Of a DNA stretch of 64,000 bases, positions 1 through 10,447 are shown piece after piece. The notes below the pieces were generated by a model. It was not told the origin of the DNA, made no database searches, and saw nothing but the letters and a program-made list of their open reading frames with translations. The position numbers and the translations under genes were made by a program. The stretch is taken from NCBI GenBank assembly GCA_014155875.1, contig JACEFZ010024489.1:417501-481500 (forward strand), given 5' to 3'. Position 1 is the first letter of the stretch. Every line of letters starts with the position of its first letter. The stretch comes from Cepaea nemoralis. Its lineage: Eukaryota > Mollusca > Gastropoda > Stylommatophora > Helicidae.

Positions 1-345
1 TTTGCAAGAAAACATATTATGTAAATTTATCGTCTTCTTCTTATATCCCATGCAGTGTGGCGTTGGTGATCATGTCTGTCCACAGCCATCTGTCTCGTGT
101 GCTGCCAATCTTCTTATAGTCCATTCCTTGTGGCGTTTGGTGATTATGTCTGTTCGCAGCCTTCTGTCTCGTGTGCTGCCAATCTTCTTATAGCCCATGA
201 CGAGAAGCGTTAGTGATCATGTGTGTCCACAGCCTTCAGTCTAATGTCTGTCCACAGCTTTCTGTCTCATGTCTGTCTATAGCCTTCTGTTTCATGTCTA
301 TCCACAACCTTGTGTCTCATGCGTGTCCATAGCCTTCTATCTCGT
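1..345. repeat. Imperfect 73-bp and 25-bp tandem repeats
   Basis: A unit of 73-74 bp containing CTTCTTATAG and GTGTGCTGCCAAT occurs about two and a half times from position 37. It passes into four or five 25-bp units built on ATGTCTGTCCACAGCCTTCT (about 240-340). The block adjoins an antisense LINE remnant and may derive from its 3' end. Confidence 0.6.
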
Positions 346-399
346 GTGCTGCCAATAATGCCTAATACCTATGTTCATCCATGCCATGATGTTATATTG

Positions 400-760
400 T
401 CCAGAATCCTCTCTCCGCATCTCCCCATGCCTCTAATCCCCTCAAATTTGCCTGTTGTGACTACGTACTTCATCTTTCCCTTTATCATGACACGCCCACA
501 GAATGTGGACTGTCTTCTTCTAATGAAATTAACCACTTTGTTTTTATGAATTAACTTATTTCAAGATATCTTCATTGTTCTTTCCATCCGTCCACGGTGT
601 TCTCGTCATTCTTCTATAATACCTTCATCTCCACAGCTTCCACACAATTCCTCACTTGTCCTCTAAATCCAATAATTCGCATCCATACATCAGGATTGGC
701 TCAGTATAGCTCTTAAGAACTATTTTCTTTACCTAGACTGACAAATATAAATTGCAAATA
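400..760 (-). pseudogene. Degenerate RTE-like LINE 3' end
   Basis: The reverse complement reads, with stops, a frame containing VVTTGKFEGIRGM and ITSWHG. This corresponds to the VTTGKIEGKRGRGRP...WHG end of RTE-type reverse transcriptase ORFs found intact elsewhere in the window. It is too degenerate to code. Confidence 0.5.
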
Positions 761-774
761 AAATTCTCCATCTT

Positions 775-1335
775 ATGTTAAGTTATAGTAAGTACAAAAA
801 CAGAAATGTTATTGATCAGCAAGCAAACACAACTAAATTTTCAATGCACAAGCATCTTCTTCAGACAGACAAACCGTCAATTACAGTGAGACAAATAGTG
901 TTGAATTATTATATACAACATATATTGGTGTATGGAATTAAAACGTGGACAATAAGCAGACAAGCTGAAAAACTTCTAATGGCAGTGAAATATGGTTTAT
1001 GGGGGAAATGCAAAGAATACGACGGACGGATAAACAAAGCGTGTGAGACAGTCCTTTAAGAAACAAATGAAAACCATATATTAATTAACGAAATTCGGCG
1101 TCAACAGTCAAGATATTTTGGGTAGTAATAATAAGAAATGAACTTAAACACTTAGTGACAGCTGGAAAACTTAATAAGAAAACAGCCAGGGGATAAATCC
1201 CCGTATGGCTTGGCCATGTAGGATAATAGGGACGAGAACAACGTATTTGAGCCGAGACTCTGGTGATCATGTCAGATGGCGAACACCTATCGGCATGGCA
1301 CTTGACGATGGTGGCAAGTAATTGTGTCATAATCT
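775..1335 (+). pseudogene. Degenerate RTE LINE, thumb and 3' end
   Basis: The frame reads VYGIKTWTISRQAEKLLMAV and, after a stop, ETNENHILINEIRRQQSRYFG. These align with YGCETWTMSSQAEKHLMAAE and the region after it in the near-complete RTE element at 54.6-57.7 kb. Stops and frameshifts show it is dead. Confidence 0.6.
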
Positions 1336-1547
1336 AAAACACCGAAAATAACAATACATATAAATCTCAACGCACAAGGGCAATAATTGTGCGTGAGAGA
1401 GAAGGAACGAACGAAGGAACCTTATTTTCAAAGGGTAACAAATTGGGCACGCATGCCCGTCTTACATTCGGCCCTTCCAATCACTTATCTTTCGTACATC
1501 AATTATATATTGTGCATGTTACATTCACATAGGGGAAAACATTGGAG

Positions 1548-1777
1548 GGACACACACACACACACACAGACACACACACACAGACACACGCACACGCACA
1601 CACGCACGCACGCACGCACCACGTACGCACCACACACGCACGCGCGCACGCACACGCACACTTTCACTCTGACTCTCTCTCGCTCTCTCGCTCACTCTAT
1701 CACTACTCACTCGTTCTCCCATTAACTCTAACTCACCTTCTCACTCACCCACTCTCTCTCTTGCACACACACACACA

Positions 1778-1820
<43 letters not shown>

Positions 1821-2245
1821 ACTCATTCTCTCTCTATCACTCAGACACACACATACACACACATACTCACTAATTCTCGCACTCACTTACTCTATCTCTC
1901 TCTTACTCACTCACTCGCTGACTCTCTAACTCACACTCACTCATTAAATTTATCACCCTCTCTCACTCTCTCACTCACAGACAGACATGCAGACTGACAC
2001 ACACACACTCACTCTCTCACACTCACTAATTTTCTCACTCGCTCACTCACTCTCACTCTATCCACAGACATACAGACACATATAGAGAGAGAACCAGAGA
2101 CACTTACACATAGAGGGACAGAGAGCGAGAGAGATACAAATACACAATACACATAGAGAGACACATACATAGACAGAAAGACACACAGACAGATACACAC
2201 ACACATAGAGCGAGTGACACACATAGAGAGAGAGAGCGCGCGAGT

Positions 2246-2330
<85 letters not shown>
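1548..2330. repeat. Compound (CA)n/(CT)n microsatellite
   Basis: About 780 bp of CA- and CT-rich repeats switch to GA- and CA-rich repeats near 2070, ending in a pure (CA)n run at about 2288-2327. It fills the sequence before the first visible amylase exon. ORFs in it are low-complexity artefacts. Confidence 0.95.
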
Positions 2331-2403
2331 TAGAGAGATACTATACGGACCCGAGAGGTATGCACTTTGTCCAAAGCAACTTCCTCTCCCCTCTTCCACA
2401 CAG

Positions 2404-2575
2404 AAACTGTCGCTTGTCTGGACTCCTGGATCTGAACGAGGGCAAGGACTACGTTCGAGGCAAGCTCGCCGACTATCTCAACCACCTCGTCGATCTGGGT
2501 GTGACTGGCTTCAGAATGGATGCTGCCAAACACATGTGGCCAGCGGATATCACGGCTTTTCTAGGCAAAGTCAAG
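2404..2575 (+). CDS. Amy: Alpha-amylase exon with catalytic nucleophile
   Basis: The exon opens after a CTCTTCCACACAG acceptor in the third base of a codon and closes before GTCAGT. It encodes [13 protein letters not shown], then the helix ending in [17 protein letters not shown]. The Asp of GFRMD is the catalytic nucleophile of GH13 and the Arg two residues before it is a chloride ligand. The spacing of 37 residues between Cys and Asp equals that in vertebrate amylase. About 75 bp upstream of the acceptor lies a long (CA)n run. The previous exon is not visible in the window; no credible upstream amylase exon was found in 1-2400. Confidence 0.93.
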
Positions 2576-2819
2576 GTCAGTGTTGCAGTCTAGAATGTCT
2601 TAAGTTTTTGTCAGATTTTGGAAAATTGTAACCATCGCCTATATGTGTGGTTTGGATAGAAGGAAATGGGTAACGGGTAGAGATAATAACAATACAATGA
2701 TAATATTGCCCGCTTAATTTATTCATTAGTTCACTCATTCATTATGCAGCAGATACAATGTGAATATACATACAGCGAAAGAAGTAAAGCGGGTTAACAG
2801 ATCTCCTGGTTCACTACGT

Positions 2820-3510
2820 ATAAAAGATAAATAGCACATCTCTTAAACAAGTTAAAGAATTCAAATATCTTGGAAGTATGACTACAGAAGATAGCAGAAT
2901 AGACAGAGAAATCGACATCAGATGTCAAAAATCAAGTGCGTTTATATATAAATTATCACCAATACTGAAACATCCAAATCCTAACCTGCACAGTTCGCGG
3001 CGACTGCACTAGTCAGGCGGCCTTAATTCCTCAGCCTCAAAGTCCCCCGTCCCCCCCCCCCCCCCCTCCTGCCATACACCTCAAGGTTCTATATTGGCAG
3101 TAATTGACAGTGACAGTGACTGAAACATCCAAACATACCTACGTCCGCAAAAAATACAGAAAAGAATTAACATATTCACACCAACCTTATGCTACCAGTG
3201 CCACACTTGGACATGATCCAAATCACACTTACGCACAATCAAAACCTGTGAGATGGGATGCTTGAGGAGAGCTCCTAGCATATCTATCCGAGACCGTAAT
3301 AAGAAAATATGTTATCAGACAGACAGTGGATCAACACCCTGCGCCACATATTCTGAAAGACAGAAGGACAAATGGTTTGGCCATCTTATTAGAATGCAAT
3401 ACCACCAACTACCAGCACTGATCAATGAAGATTTGCTACGAGAGCAAGAGGACGCCCGAGACGTAACTAGACTGACGACATCAAAGATATTGTACAATCA
3501 CAGGGGATGA
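2820..3510 (+). pseudogene. RTE-like LINE remnant split by a SINE
   Basis: The frame reads LKQVKEFKYLGSMTTEDSRI before the insertion, a typical reverse transcriptase thumb motif, and the remnant continues after it to KDKWFGHLIRMQ and a degenerate ARGRPR-like end. The interruption at 2979-3118 is a SINE flanked by a 15-bp target duplication. It lies in the amylase intron on the gene's strand. Confidence 0.6.
2979..3118 (+). mobile_element. SINE family A, 5'-truncated copy
   Basis: It carries the body of the family (CTGCACAGTTCGCGGCGACT, an internal poly-C run, and a GACAGTGACAGT end) without the tRNA-like head. It is flanked by the direct repeat ACTGAAACATCCAAA at 2964-2978 and 3119-3133, the target-site duplication. 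Confidence 0.8.
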
Positions 3511-3611
3511 CACTATCCAGTGCCACAGATTGTTCGCTGGAGCGCCAATTTTTCCTCCCCACGAAGCTTGGCGACAAATGTGGATGATGATGATGATGAT
3601 TATCAGAGAGT

Positions 3612-3800
3612 ATCCTTAGCGAAATGTTTACGCCGCCTATTTCGCGCTCTGAAGGTCGTGGGTTCGATTCCGGACTGCGTGGTTTGGTTCACAAGTGCAA
3701 TTTTCTCTTAGACTCCTGACTGTCGTCGCTAGAGCTACTGAGTTCGACAGGCCGCCCTGCTAAATGAGACCGAGCCAAATGGGATGAAACCCGGTGCAAT
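3612..3800 (+). mobile_element. SINE family B copy
   Basis: A tRNA-like head with a B-box-like GGGTTCGATTCC is followed by a body (ACAAGTGCAATTTTCTC, GACTCCTGACTGTCGTCGCT) that recurs in reverse orientation at 6690-6890 and 41400-41560. This supports a tRNA-derived SINE with three copies here. Confidence 0.65.
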
Positions 3801-3927
3801 GAAATCGTTCATCTGTCCTTTAAAACCCTTTAAACATGTTATCACCAATTTCTATTAAAGAAACCAACGTTAATTTTACTCGACCATTTTCAGATTTGTG
3901 TTTTAAATATCTGGTCTCTTCCCCCAG

Positions 3928-4067
3928 GACGTCAGTGGTGGTGGTCGCCCTTTCGTTTTACAAGAGGTCATTGACCAAGGCGGGGAGCCCATCAAGGGAG
4001 AGCAGTATTTCGCCACCGGGAGAATTACTAACTTCAAATTTGGTCAGGAGCTTGCCAAACTTTTCAG
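3928..4067 (+). CDS. Amy: Alpha-amylase exon with acid/base glutamate
   Basis: The acceptor is CTCTTCCCCCAG and the donor is GTACCT. The exon encodes DVSGGGRPFVLQEVIDQGGE and continues through the strand and helix of the TIM barrel to AKLF. The Glu in LQEVID is the general acid/base of the family. The exon starts in phase 0 after ..LGKVK and ends with two bases of an Arg codon completed in the next exon. The loop before RPFV is about five residues shorter than in vertebrate amylase. A microexon in the preceding intron could explain this, but a natural deletion is more likely. Confidence 0.92.
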
Positions 4068-4599
4068 GTACCTTTGTTTTGTGGGTTTTTGAGTTTATGT
4101 TTTAATGCTGGAGACAAATTACAGCTGATCGGCGTCTGAGGTTCAGGAGTTGTGAATGCAATTTCACAATCCTCCGCATTGCAGGTCCGAAGTCAGCGAT
4201 GTGGGAGTAGATCGCTTTGTGTTGATCATCGCAAACAACTTAACGTAAATTTGCCAAGAAAATAACGGACCTAACTAAAAAACGGAGCTGCGGACATTAT
4301 TCCTTATGGGAGTAATCCCTGATTATTACCCCATCAATCAATCAGGTTTCGTTTCCACAGTGAAGGTTGGCTGCAATGGATCTCCAACACTGTCTGTCTC
4401 TCGCCCTGACTGTGCATTCTGTCAGGCTGATGTTTGTCCATCTCTTGATTTTATCTTCCCATTTGTGTCGTTGTCTACCTCTTGCTCGCTTGCCCTCAAC
4501 TTTGCCCATCAGTATGGTTTATATAAGAGTATCATGTCTTTTAACGTGGGCGAAATATTTCACTTGCCTCCTCTTTATTTCTTTCATCAACTATCTCTT

Positions 4600-5095
4600 C
4601 ATTCACAGTGTTTCTAGAACCTCTGCATTTGATTCGTTTTGTTTCCATAAAATATGACATAATCGTCTTTATATCCACATCTCCAGGGCTTCTATGCGAC
4701 TTTCTAGTTGCTTGTTCAATGTCCAGGCTTCCGCTCCGTACAGTAGCGTTGAATATACGTAGCATTTGACAATTCTCATTTTTAATGCTATGTAAATCTC
4801 TCTAGATGTTAATACTGATTTCATGCTTTTGAAAGCATTTTTGGCCATTTCTATTCTCTTTTTGATTTCTGTTTCACTTCTGCCATCATGTTATTATATG
4901 TCCAAGATAGGAGAAACTTGTTATTGTTCTAGAATCTGCCCGTTTACTGTGATGTTCGTTGATGACCTTTCCTTTTCACTGCTAATTATCATAGTTTTTG
5001 TTGTTTTGGATGTTAACATCTAAGCCACATTCTGCACTATGCCTGTTTACTTGTTTCACTAGGTCTTGTACCTCTTGCTCCCATAATTTCTTTCA
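4600..5095 (-). pseudogene. LINE reverse transcriptase remnant
   Basis: The reverse complement shows pieces such as ITSFSYLGHII and, 150 bp later, a degenerate form of YSTLLYGAEAWTL, typical of the 3' half of RTE-like reverse transcriptases. There are many stops. It does not match the other RTE copies closely and is probably a further family. Confidence 0.45.
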
Positions 5096-5324
5096 GATTG
5101 ATATCTGAAATATGGCTGATTCGGTCATATTATTTTAAATCTGAGTTTGGAATGGACCCTAATTATAACTTCTCTTTTGAGGTTGAACGGGGTAGAGGTA
5201 ATGGAAAAACAACACGTATAAAATAACAAAACAGCCTATACATGTTGAGGTTTTTTTTCTTTTGCCGCTCGCTCTCTTTGAACTCACGTGTAGTCCCTAC
5301 ACACTACTTCTAGTGGTACTGGAC

Positions 5325-5542
5325 TGAAGTTTGCGTGTGGATTAGCTTTACTTATTGCTAGTGTCCCTCGCCGTCTGGAGAACCCTCTCCGACTTCAGGG
5401 GTACTTGTAATATACGTCCCTAACTCATAGAGGGAAGTCAACATTTTAGTGTAGGATTTGAATCCTCTACCTCAGCATCAGCACACCGGATGTTTAAGAT
5501 GAACGCTCTTATCCATTCGGGTACGCTGACTTCAATGTTGGG
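5325..5542 (-). mobile_element. SINE family C copy
   Basis: The minus strand begins with a tRNA-like head (GAATGGATAAGAGCG, then GGATTTGAATCC-like box) and continues with AAAATGTTGACTTCCCTC and a GATGGCGAGGGACAC-like body. The same order is found at 13085-13310, 42947-43187 and, truncated, at 13550-13680 and 45485-45650. Confidence 0.65.
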
Positions 5543-5659
5543 GTTGACTGTGACATCGTGTACAGTACATCCAACTGATATTTAAACATTACAGCGGGCA
5601 GCAGAGGTCTCGTAGTGGCTAGTGCACTTGTATGTCGGCCGAATCGCGTACAGTACAAA

Positions 5660-6306
5660 CAGTACTACAGATCAGCTGGAGGGTCTTCAGAATGAACAGC
5701 AACAGACATTAAAGGAGGAACAGTCTTTCGATAATGAGGAGTCAGTGGCCGTTTCAACTGCCAGGATTAAAGAAATTTGGAACAAGTGGGCAGACGTCGA
5801 AGACTTCATTGTGAACCATCATCCAAACAAACTTGTTGCTAACAAGCCCTATGCCCCTATATATGATGAAAGATAACATGATAGCCCACTTCAGAAAGAT
5901 TCTCCAGCAAAGGAAGCGACAAAAGTCCCTTGATAGTTTCTTGGTGCAGAAAGATTTCCAGTCAGCTGCCAAAAAACAGCGACAAGATACACCTGAAACT
6001 AATGATTCAGAATAACAAAGAAAGTGACAAATTTCCCAATTTTGTTTTCTTGGTAATAAATATAGACTAAATCTATTTTTATTTTACATTTAATTTATTT
6101 GGTTATTTTCTTTCTCTTTATTTAAAACGTGAAGTACACGTATTCATTGTGTTTTGTCAGGTAAACGACCGGATGTTAATAAAAAAAAGAACGATTCTTT
6201 CATCTTGAAACGGATTGTCTTTATTTCATTGATTTCAATTGTTGAACGTTTCGGGTTACGAACTGGGTTCTGGAACGAATTAAGTTCGTAACCCGAGGTA
6301 CCACAG
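5660..6306 (+). pseudogene. Tigger-like DNA transposon, 3' end
   Basis: The sequence matches the C-terminal coding part and the 3' untranslated part of the Tigger element at 60451-64000 (shared segments such as ACTGCCAGGATTAAAGAAAT and AACCATCATCCAAACAAACT). It ends in TTCGTAACCCGAGGTACCAC, the terminal inverted repeat, followed by the TA target at 6307-6308. The left part is missing and the frame is broken. Confidence 0.75.
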
Positions 6307-6339
6307 TATGTGAATATCACTATATACCTAAATACGCCT

Positions 6340-6540
6340 CAATGTATGGATGAGGGCGCTGGTTTTTTAACACTTCACACCCCAATTACATTAAATGTTA
6401 TGGCATTACCGGTATCTTGTGTTGTCAAAGGTTCATTTTTTTTTTCAACTTGAAACCCAAATTCCATTACATTTTAAGTCAGTGCCGTTATCTTTATTTG
6501 TCAAGGGTTCACTTTTTCACCCACATTACTAAGATGGGTG
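6340..6540. repeat. Diverged direct repeat of about 85 bp
   Basis: Two neighbouring segments share the order ACATT..GT..GC.TTACCGGTATCTT / GCCGTTATCTT, TGTCAAAGGTTCA / TGTCAAGGGTTCA and a T-run. It is probably an old local duplication in the intron. Confidence 0.4.
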
Positions 6541-6684
6541 GAGCCCCTGGACCGTATAAACCCAGGATAGCTGTAATGACAAGTCTTCTCGTGTAACGTT
6601 CCATTGAGAATGAGTTACTTACAACATATACAAATCGAAGAGTTTAAGAGGCAAGAGAATCGACTTCATTGCACCTAGTTTTAT

Positions 6685-6890
6685 CCCACAAGGCTCGGTC
6701 TCTTTCCGCAGGACGGTCTGTCTAAAACTTCGCACAAAGCACGAACTTCGTAACTCCAGCGACGATTCCCAGGAGTCTCCGAGAAAATTGCACTATGAAC
6801 CGAACGACGTGGCACCGAATCGACCCCACAGACTTCGGAATGAAAAGCAAGCGACGTAACCACTTCACCACGGAGACTGCTTTCAACATA
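6685..6890 (-). mobile_element. SINE family B copy
   Basis: The minus strand has a tRNA-like head (GTGGTGAAGTGGTTACGTCG, GGTCGATTCGGTG) and the family body with GAGACTCCTGGGAATCGTCG and GTGCTTTGTGCGAAG. The strongest relative is the copy at 41400-41560. Confidence 0.7.
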
Positions 6891-7198
6891 TAAAGCCTTT
6901 TCTTATCATGCATACTTTTCAATCTATGAAGTCAAGGCCATCTTTCAAATATACGAGCGTACTAGCGAGCGCAAAAGAAAAAAAAAATCTCAACTTGTAT
7001 TGGTGGTTTGTTATTTTCTACTTGTTCTATTTCCATTACTTCTACCTCGTTCAACCTCAAAAGAGAAGTTATAATAATTAGAGCCCATATTTTATATATG
7101 GCATATACACATTTATGTATCTATTTATGTTGTAAAAGTGCTTTCCCAACGCTCAGCGCAATCACTGAACCTCCATTTTTCGTCGTTTGTATCAACAG

Positions 7199-7355
7199 GC
7201 GCCAGAACCCACTGAAATATTTGACCAACTGGGGTGTCGGCTGGGGCATGTGGGACAGTGGCAACGTGGTCAACTTTATCGACAACCACGACAACCAGAG
7301 GGGCACGGGCGGTGGCGGTGATGTGCTGACCCACTGGGACCCAAAGCCATACAAG
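7199..7355 (+). CDS. Amy: Alpha-amylase exon with third catalytic Asp
   Basis: The exon follows the acceptor TATCAACAG and ends at AAG before GTTAGA. It encodes RQNPLKYLTNWGVGWGMW, then VVNFIDNHDNQRGTGGGG and the strand to HWDPKPYK. The Asp of DNHD is the transition-state stabiliser and the first Asn a chloride ligand. The mobile glycine-rich loop is TGGGGD, one residue shorter than the vertebrate version and without its His. A (GGTA)n microsatellite starts 22 bp after the donor. Confidence 0.93.
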
Positions 7356-7375
7356 GTTAGATGTGTGTGTAAGTG

Positions 7376-7475
7376 TGTGTAGGTAGGTAGGTAGGTAGGT
7401 GGGTGGGTAGGTAGGTATCTAACTAGGCATTTAGGTAGATAGGTAGGTAATTAGGTAGGTAGGTAGGTAGGTACT
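7376..7475. repeat. (GGTA)n microsatellite
   Basis: About 100 bp of GTAG repeats with interruptions start 22 bp after an amylase donor site. Confidence 0.95.
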
Positions 7476-7483
7476 TTCATCGT

Positions 7484-7905
7484 CATTATGCGTCATGCCG
7501 ATAAGCGTAGGGGCGGTGGTGTCATGTTTCGCCATCACACTGATCACCAGAGTCGTAGATCAGCTCTGTTTTTGTCATGATTCGGTCATGTGGCCAAGCC
7601 ATCTATATATTTACCTCTCGGCCTTCCCCTTGCTCTTTTCCCCTTAATCTTGCCAGTTGTCACCAAGTTCTCCAGTTTATTTCTTCTCGTGATTGCCAAC
7701 GTCTAATTTCTCTAATCATGTCACAGTTTCCATTTGTCTCTTGTAGGACTTGCTCATTTCGTTTCCCCTTTCCACTGTATTCTTTGCATTTTTCTAAGAA
7801 ACCACATGTCCTCTGCCAATAGATGTTTTCTTTGTCCACATTTGACTTCCATACAAAAGTATATATAAGTTTTATGTAGCAATTCAACACATTTTTCTCG
7901 TTGCA
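7484..7905 (-). pseudogene. RTE LINE 3' end, 5'-truncated
   Basis: On the minus strand the frame includes CGFLEKCKEYSGKG and NEQVLQETNGNCDMIREIRR, matching WFLRKMQRIPWTD and QVLQETNEHRKLIREIRRRQ of the near-complete element at 54.6 kb. A decayed GRPRGKYIDGLATWP and HASRH-like end follow. Frameshifts and stops mark it as dead. Confidence 0.75.
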
Positions 7906-8065
7906 ATTGAATTTTACGTAGCCTAGTTAAAAATGACACTTTACATAGCCTAGTTAAAAATGACACTTTATTTAGCCTAGTTGAAGTTGACACTTTACGT
8001 AGCTTAGTTAAAACTGACACTTTACGTAGCCTAGTTAAAACTGTATAGTATAGTGAAACTGACGC
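7905..8065. repeat. 27-bp tandem repeat, about five copies
   Basis: The unit ACGTAGCCTAGTTAAAAATG plus ACACTTT is repeated about five times with a sixth degenerate copy, inside the third visible amylase intron. Confidence 0.85.
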
Positions 8066-8084
8066 TTTATGTATTCCCCATATA

Positions 8085-8225
8085 CTATATTAAATGTGTC
8101 CGGAAGACAGTTTCCTGCTATAAGTCTGTGATGTGATGGAGCCCTCACATTTTCTAGGCCTGAGTGCACGGAGGCATGGGTGTCCAGTCCTTCCCTCACT
8201 TTGACAAGCGACGAGTCTCTGGCCT
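8085..8225 (+). repeat. Interspersed repeat shared with 59595-59715
   Basis: The segment with CTAGGCCTGAGTGCAC and TCCAGTCCTTCCCTCACTTT corresponds to one at 59.6 kb with TTAGGCCTGCCTTAGTGCAC and GTCAGTCTTTCCCTC, both ending near AAGC(G)GCGAGTC. It is probably another short interspersed element, class unknown. Confidence 0.45.
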
Positions 8226-8351
8226 AGTACCCGCGGCCGACGGTGTTCATGACATTACTGGAGCAGTTAGCTATCAACTTCGTTAACAGGCCCACTGCGA
8301 TATATAAAACTGTTATGTGTCTAAGTCGCAACCCAAAAAGGATCAGCAATT

Positions 8352-8463
8352 GTGTTAAGCTGTTCGTGGAACATAACATTGAAAGCGATAAATTATTTGA
8401 ATTCAAATTTGTTAAGCTGTTTGTGGAACATAACATAGAACACAATAGATTATTTGAATTCAA
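8352..8463. repeat. Direct repeat of about 55 bp, two copies
   Basis: GTTAAGCTGTTCGTGGAACA and its continuation to ATTATTTGAATTCAA occur twice in tandem. Confidence 0.85.
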
Positions 8464-8496
8464 TGGACATCTTTATCCCGTTAAAAATCTACACAG

Positions 8497-8790
8497 GGAG
8501 CTGCGATGGCCAAGTGGTTGGTGCGCTAGCCTGCCATTACAGTGTTACAGTGATGCGGTTTAAATTCCCAAAAGGGGCAGAATTACCGCCCTCTTTAGGA
8601 AGGTTATGCGCACGATCGAACCTCAGGAAAATCGGTAGCAGATTAAGTTCGGAGTAAGAAAGGTGACGAGAAATGGATCTGAATACCTCATCTCGGGTGA
8701 CATGGCTTGGAATATGTGAAGGCACTTCATACCCCAGCGATTGTACGAGCCATTGGGCTACTTTCACTGTCTGTATATTAGTTCTCATTC
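8497..8790 (+). mobile_element. Possible tRNA-derived SINE
   Basis: The start GCGATGGCCAAGTGGTTGGT resembles a tRNA Ser/Leu-type A box, and CGGTTTAAATTCCC about 50 bp later resembles a B box. A long unrelated body follows. Only one copy is visible, so the assignment rests on the two promoter-like boxes. Confidence 0.4.
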
Positions 8791-9194
8791 AAGATGTCAG
8801 CAAGAGGTTCTTTGCTCAGTCAATCAACTACGAATATCAGCAAAAGACACAATGTTTATAATATCAGCAAAAGACACAATATTTATAATACTGAACTAAC
8901 ATATAAATTACTGTCAGTAGTTTCTCGAAATTTGTAATTGCGCCGTGGCAGCCACCTAGAGTTCCAGTCCCGTCTATTACCAAGGGCAGATATATTTTAA
9001 ACCTGCATTACGTGCACATAATAAACAACAAACATTCATAAACTGGTGGCAGTGCAGAAGTAGAAGGACTAAGATGGTATGACAATCTCTGATGTGCAGC
9101 TTGGGGCAATAACTGAACAAATGCCACATTGTCATGAGGTAAGGAAATGACGCAGGCGCTGGACAGGACACACATTAAGAACATCTGTTAATAG

Positions 9195-9380
9195 CATACC
9201 TAAACAGTTCCTTCCTCTGGACGAATCTCAAAACTGAGAGGGAAGACCAGGAGAACTTTCAATCAAATAGCAGTTGGAACGATTAGCAGTATGGCTCTTC
9301 GCTGGCTGTTGAACGAGGGGACGGAGCGCGCGTGGGAATGTCCTGAGTGCAGGTATGTCCGTTCTTAGCTCAACACAACT
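9195..9380 (+). pseudogene. RNase H-type LINE, 3' end
   Basis: A frame reading GRPGELSIK/RTFNQIAVGTISS and ALRWLLNEGTERAWECPEC matches the C-terminal end of the RNase H-bearing LINEs at 52.2-53.1 and 60.8-62.1 kb. Only the last 60 codons are present, followed by an irregular CTCAACAC tail. Confidence 0.65.
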
Positions 9381-9514
9381 CAGCTCACTCCTCAAGAACC
9401 AGAAGGAAATAAAAATAGAGGACGACATAAAATAATGAGATGGGAATTAGAGACAGATAATTAGTGTGTGGAGAAAATGAAGGAAGCTGCACGAGACGGT
9501 AACTGTCCAAAGAA

Positions 9515-9725
9515 AATGTCATTTACTGCTAATATAGTACCTTGCGGTGTATGGCAGGGAGGTCTTGAGCCTGAGGAATTAAGGCCGCCTGGTTGGTGCA
9601 GTCGCCGGGAACTTTACAGGTTAGGGTTTTCTTTTTGCCCCCGACAGAACAAAATCCACACCTTACCGAGGATTCAAACCCGGGTCTCCCAAAGGAGAAT
9701 CCGGTATTCTAGCCGCTCGGCCTGA
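9515..9725 (-). mobile_element. SINE family A copy with tRNA head
   Basis: The minus strand starts with a tRNA-like head (GGCCGAGCGGCTAGAATACC and the B-box-like GGGTTTGAATCCTCG). It continues with TTGTTCTGTCGGGGGCAAAA, the AGTTC(C)CGGCGACTGCACCA body and the GTACCTTGCGGTG-like 3' part. It is a nearly complete family member. Confidence 0.75.
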
Positions 9726-9913
9726 CAGTAACAAATGGTGGATTTAGGGAGAAATGTTTTAGAGGTGGTGCTCCATTCAGGGTTGAAACGCAGAGCATCA
9801 GTAGCAGCAGATGAAGAAGAACAAGAAGAAAAAGACGGGAAAGAGGAGGAGCAAGGAACAAGGTGGGAAAGAGGAGGAGAAGAAGACGGGAGGGGAAAGA
9901 GGAGTAGGAGGAG

Positions 9914-10218
9914 GGAAGAAGAAGAAGAAGAAGAAGAAGAAGAAGAAGAAGAAGAAGAAGAAGAAGAAGAAGAAGAAGAAGAAGAAGAAGAAGAAGAAGA
10001 AGAAGAAGAAGAAGAAGAAGAAGAAGAAGCAGAAGCAGAAGAAGAAGAAGAAGAAGAAGAAGAAGAAGAAGAAGAAGAAGAAGAAGAAGAAGAAGAAGAA
10101 GAAGAAGAAGAAGAAGAAGAAGAAGAAGAAGAAGAAGAAGAAGAAGAAGAAGAAGAAGAAGAAGAAGAAGAAGAAGAAGAAGAAGAAGAGAAGAAACAAG
10201 AAGAAAAAGAAGAAGAAA
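9914..10218. repeat. GAA trinucleotide tract, about 280 bp
   Basis: A nearly pure (GAA)n run of about 90 units on the sense strand is interrupted by a GCAGAAGCAGAA island near 10028-10040. It lies in an amylase intron about 60-85 bp before an acceptor. All ORFs across it are artefacts. Confidence 0.97.
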
Positions 10219-10274
10219 ACAGCAGCTGAATGCCAACAACAAATCTGTTCCTAATGTTCACGTGTTGTCCCCAG

Positions 10275-10447
10275 ATGGCCACTGCCTTCATGCTGGCACA
10301 TCCTTACGGAATGCCGCGGATCATGAGTAGCTTCGAGTACAACAGAGCCGACAGCGCCGAGGGACCACCTCACAATGGCGACATGAGCATTAAGACTGTG
10401 GGTCACAACGGGATGCTGTGTACAGGGGGATGGAGTTGTGAGCACAG
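10275..10447 (+). CDS. Amy: Alpha-amylase exon with chloride-binding Arg
   Basis: The exon starts in phase 0 after GTTGTCCCCAG and ends with two bases of an Arg codon before GTGACG. It encodes MATAFMLAHPYGMPRIMSSF and ends CTGGWSCEHR. The Arg of PRIMSS corresponds to the chloride ligand Arg337 of human amylase, which marks chloride-dependent enzymes. The two cysteines spaced C-x5-C match the conserved disulfide pair. A 280-bp GAA tract ends about 85 bp before the acceptor. Confidence 0.93.

Noticed and set aside
1387..2399. ORFs rich in His-Thr, Ser-Leu and Cys-Val
   Set aside because: They are translations of CA and CT microsatellites.
9674..10291. Poly-Ser, poly-Leu, poly-Glu, poly-Lys and poly-Phe ORFs around 9.7-10.3 kb
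   Set aside because: They are frames of a GAA microsatellite in an intron.
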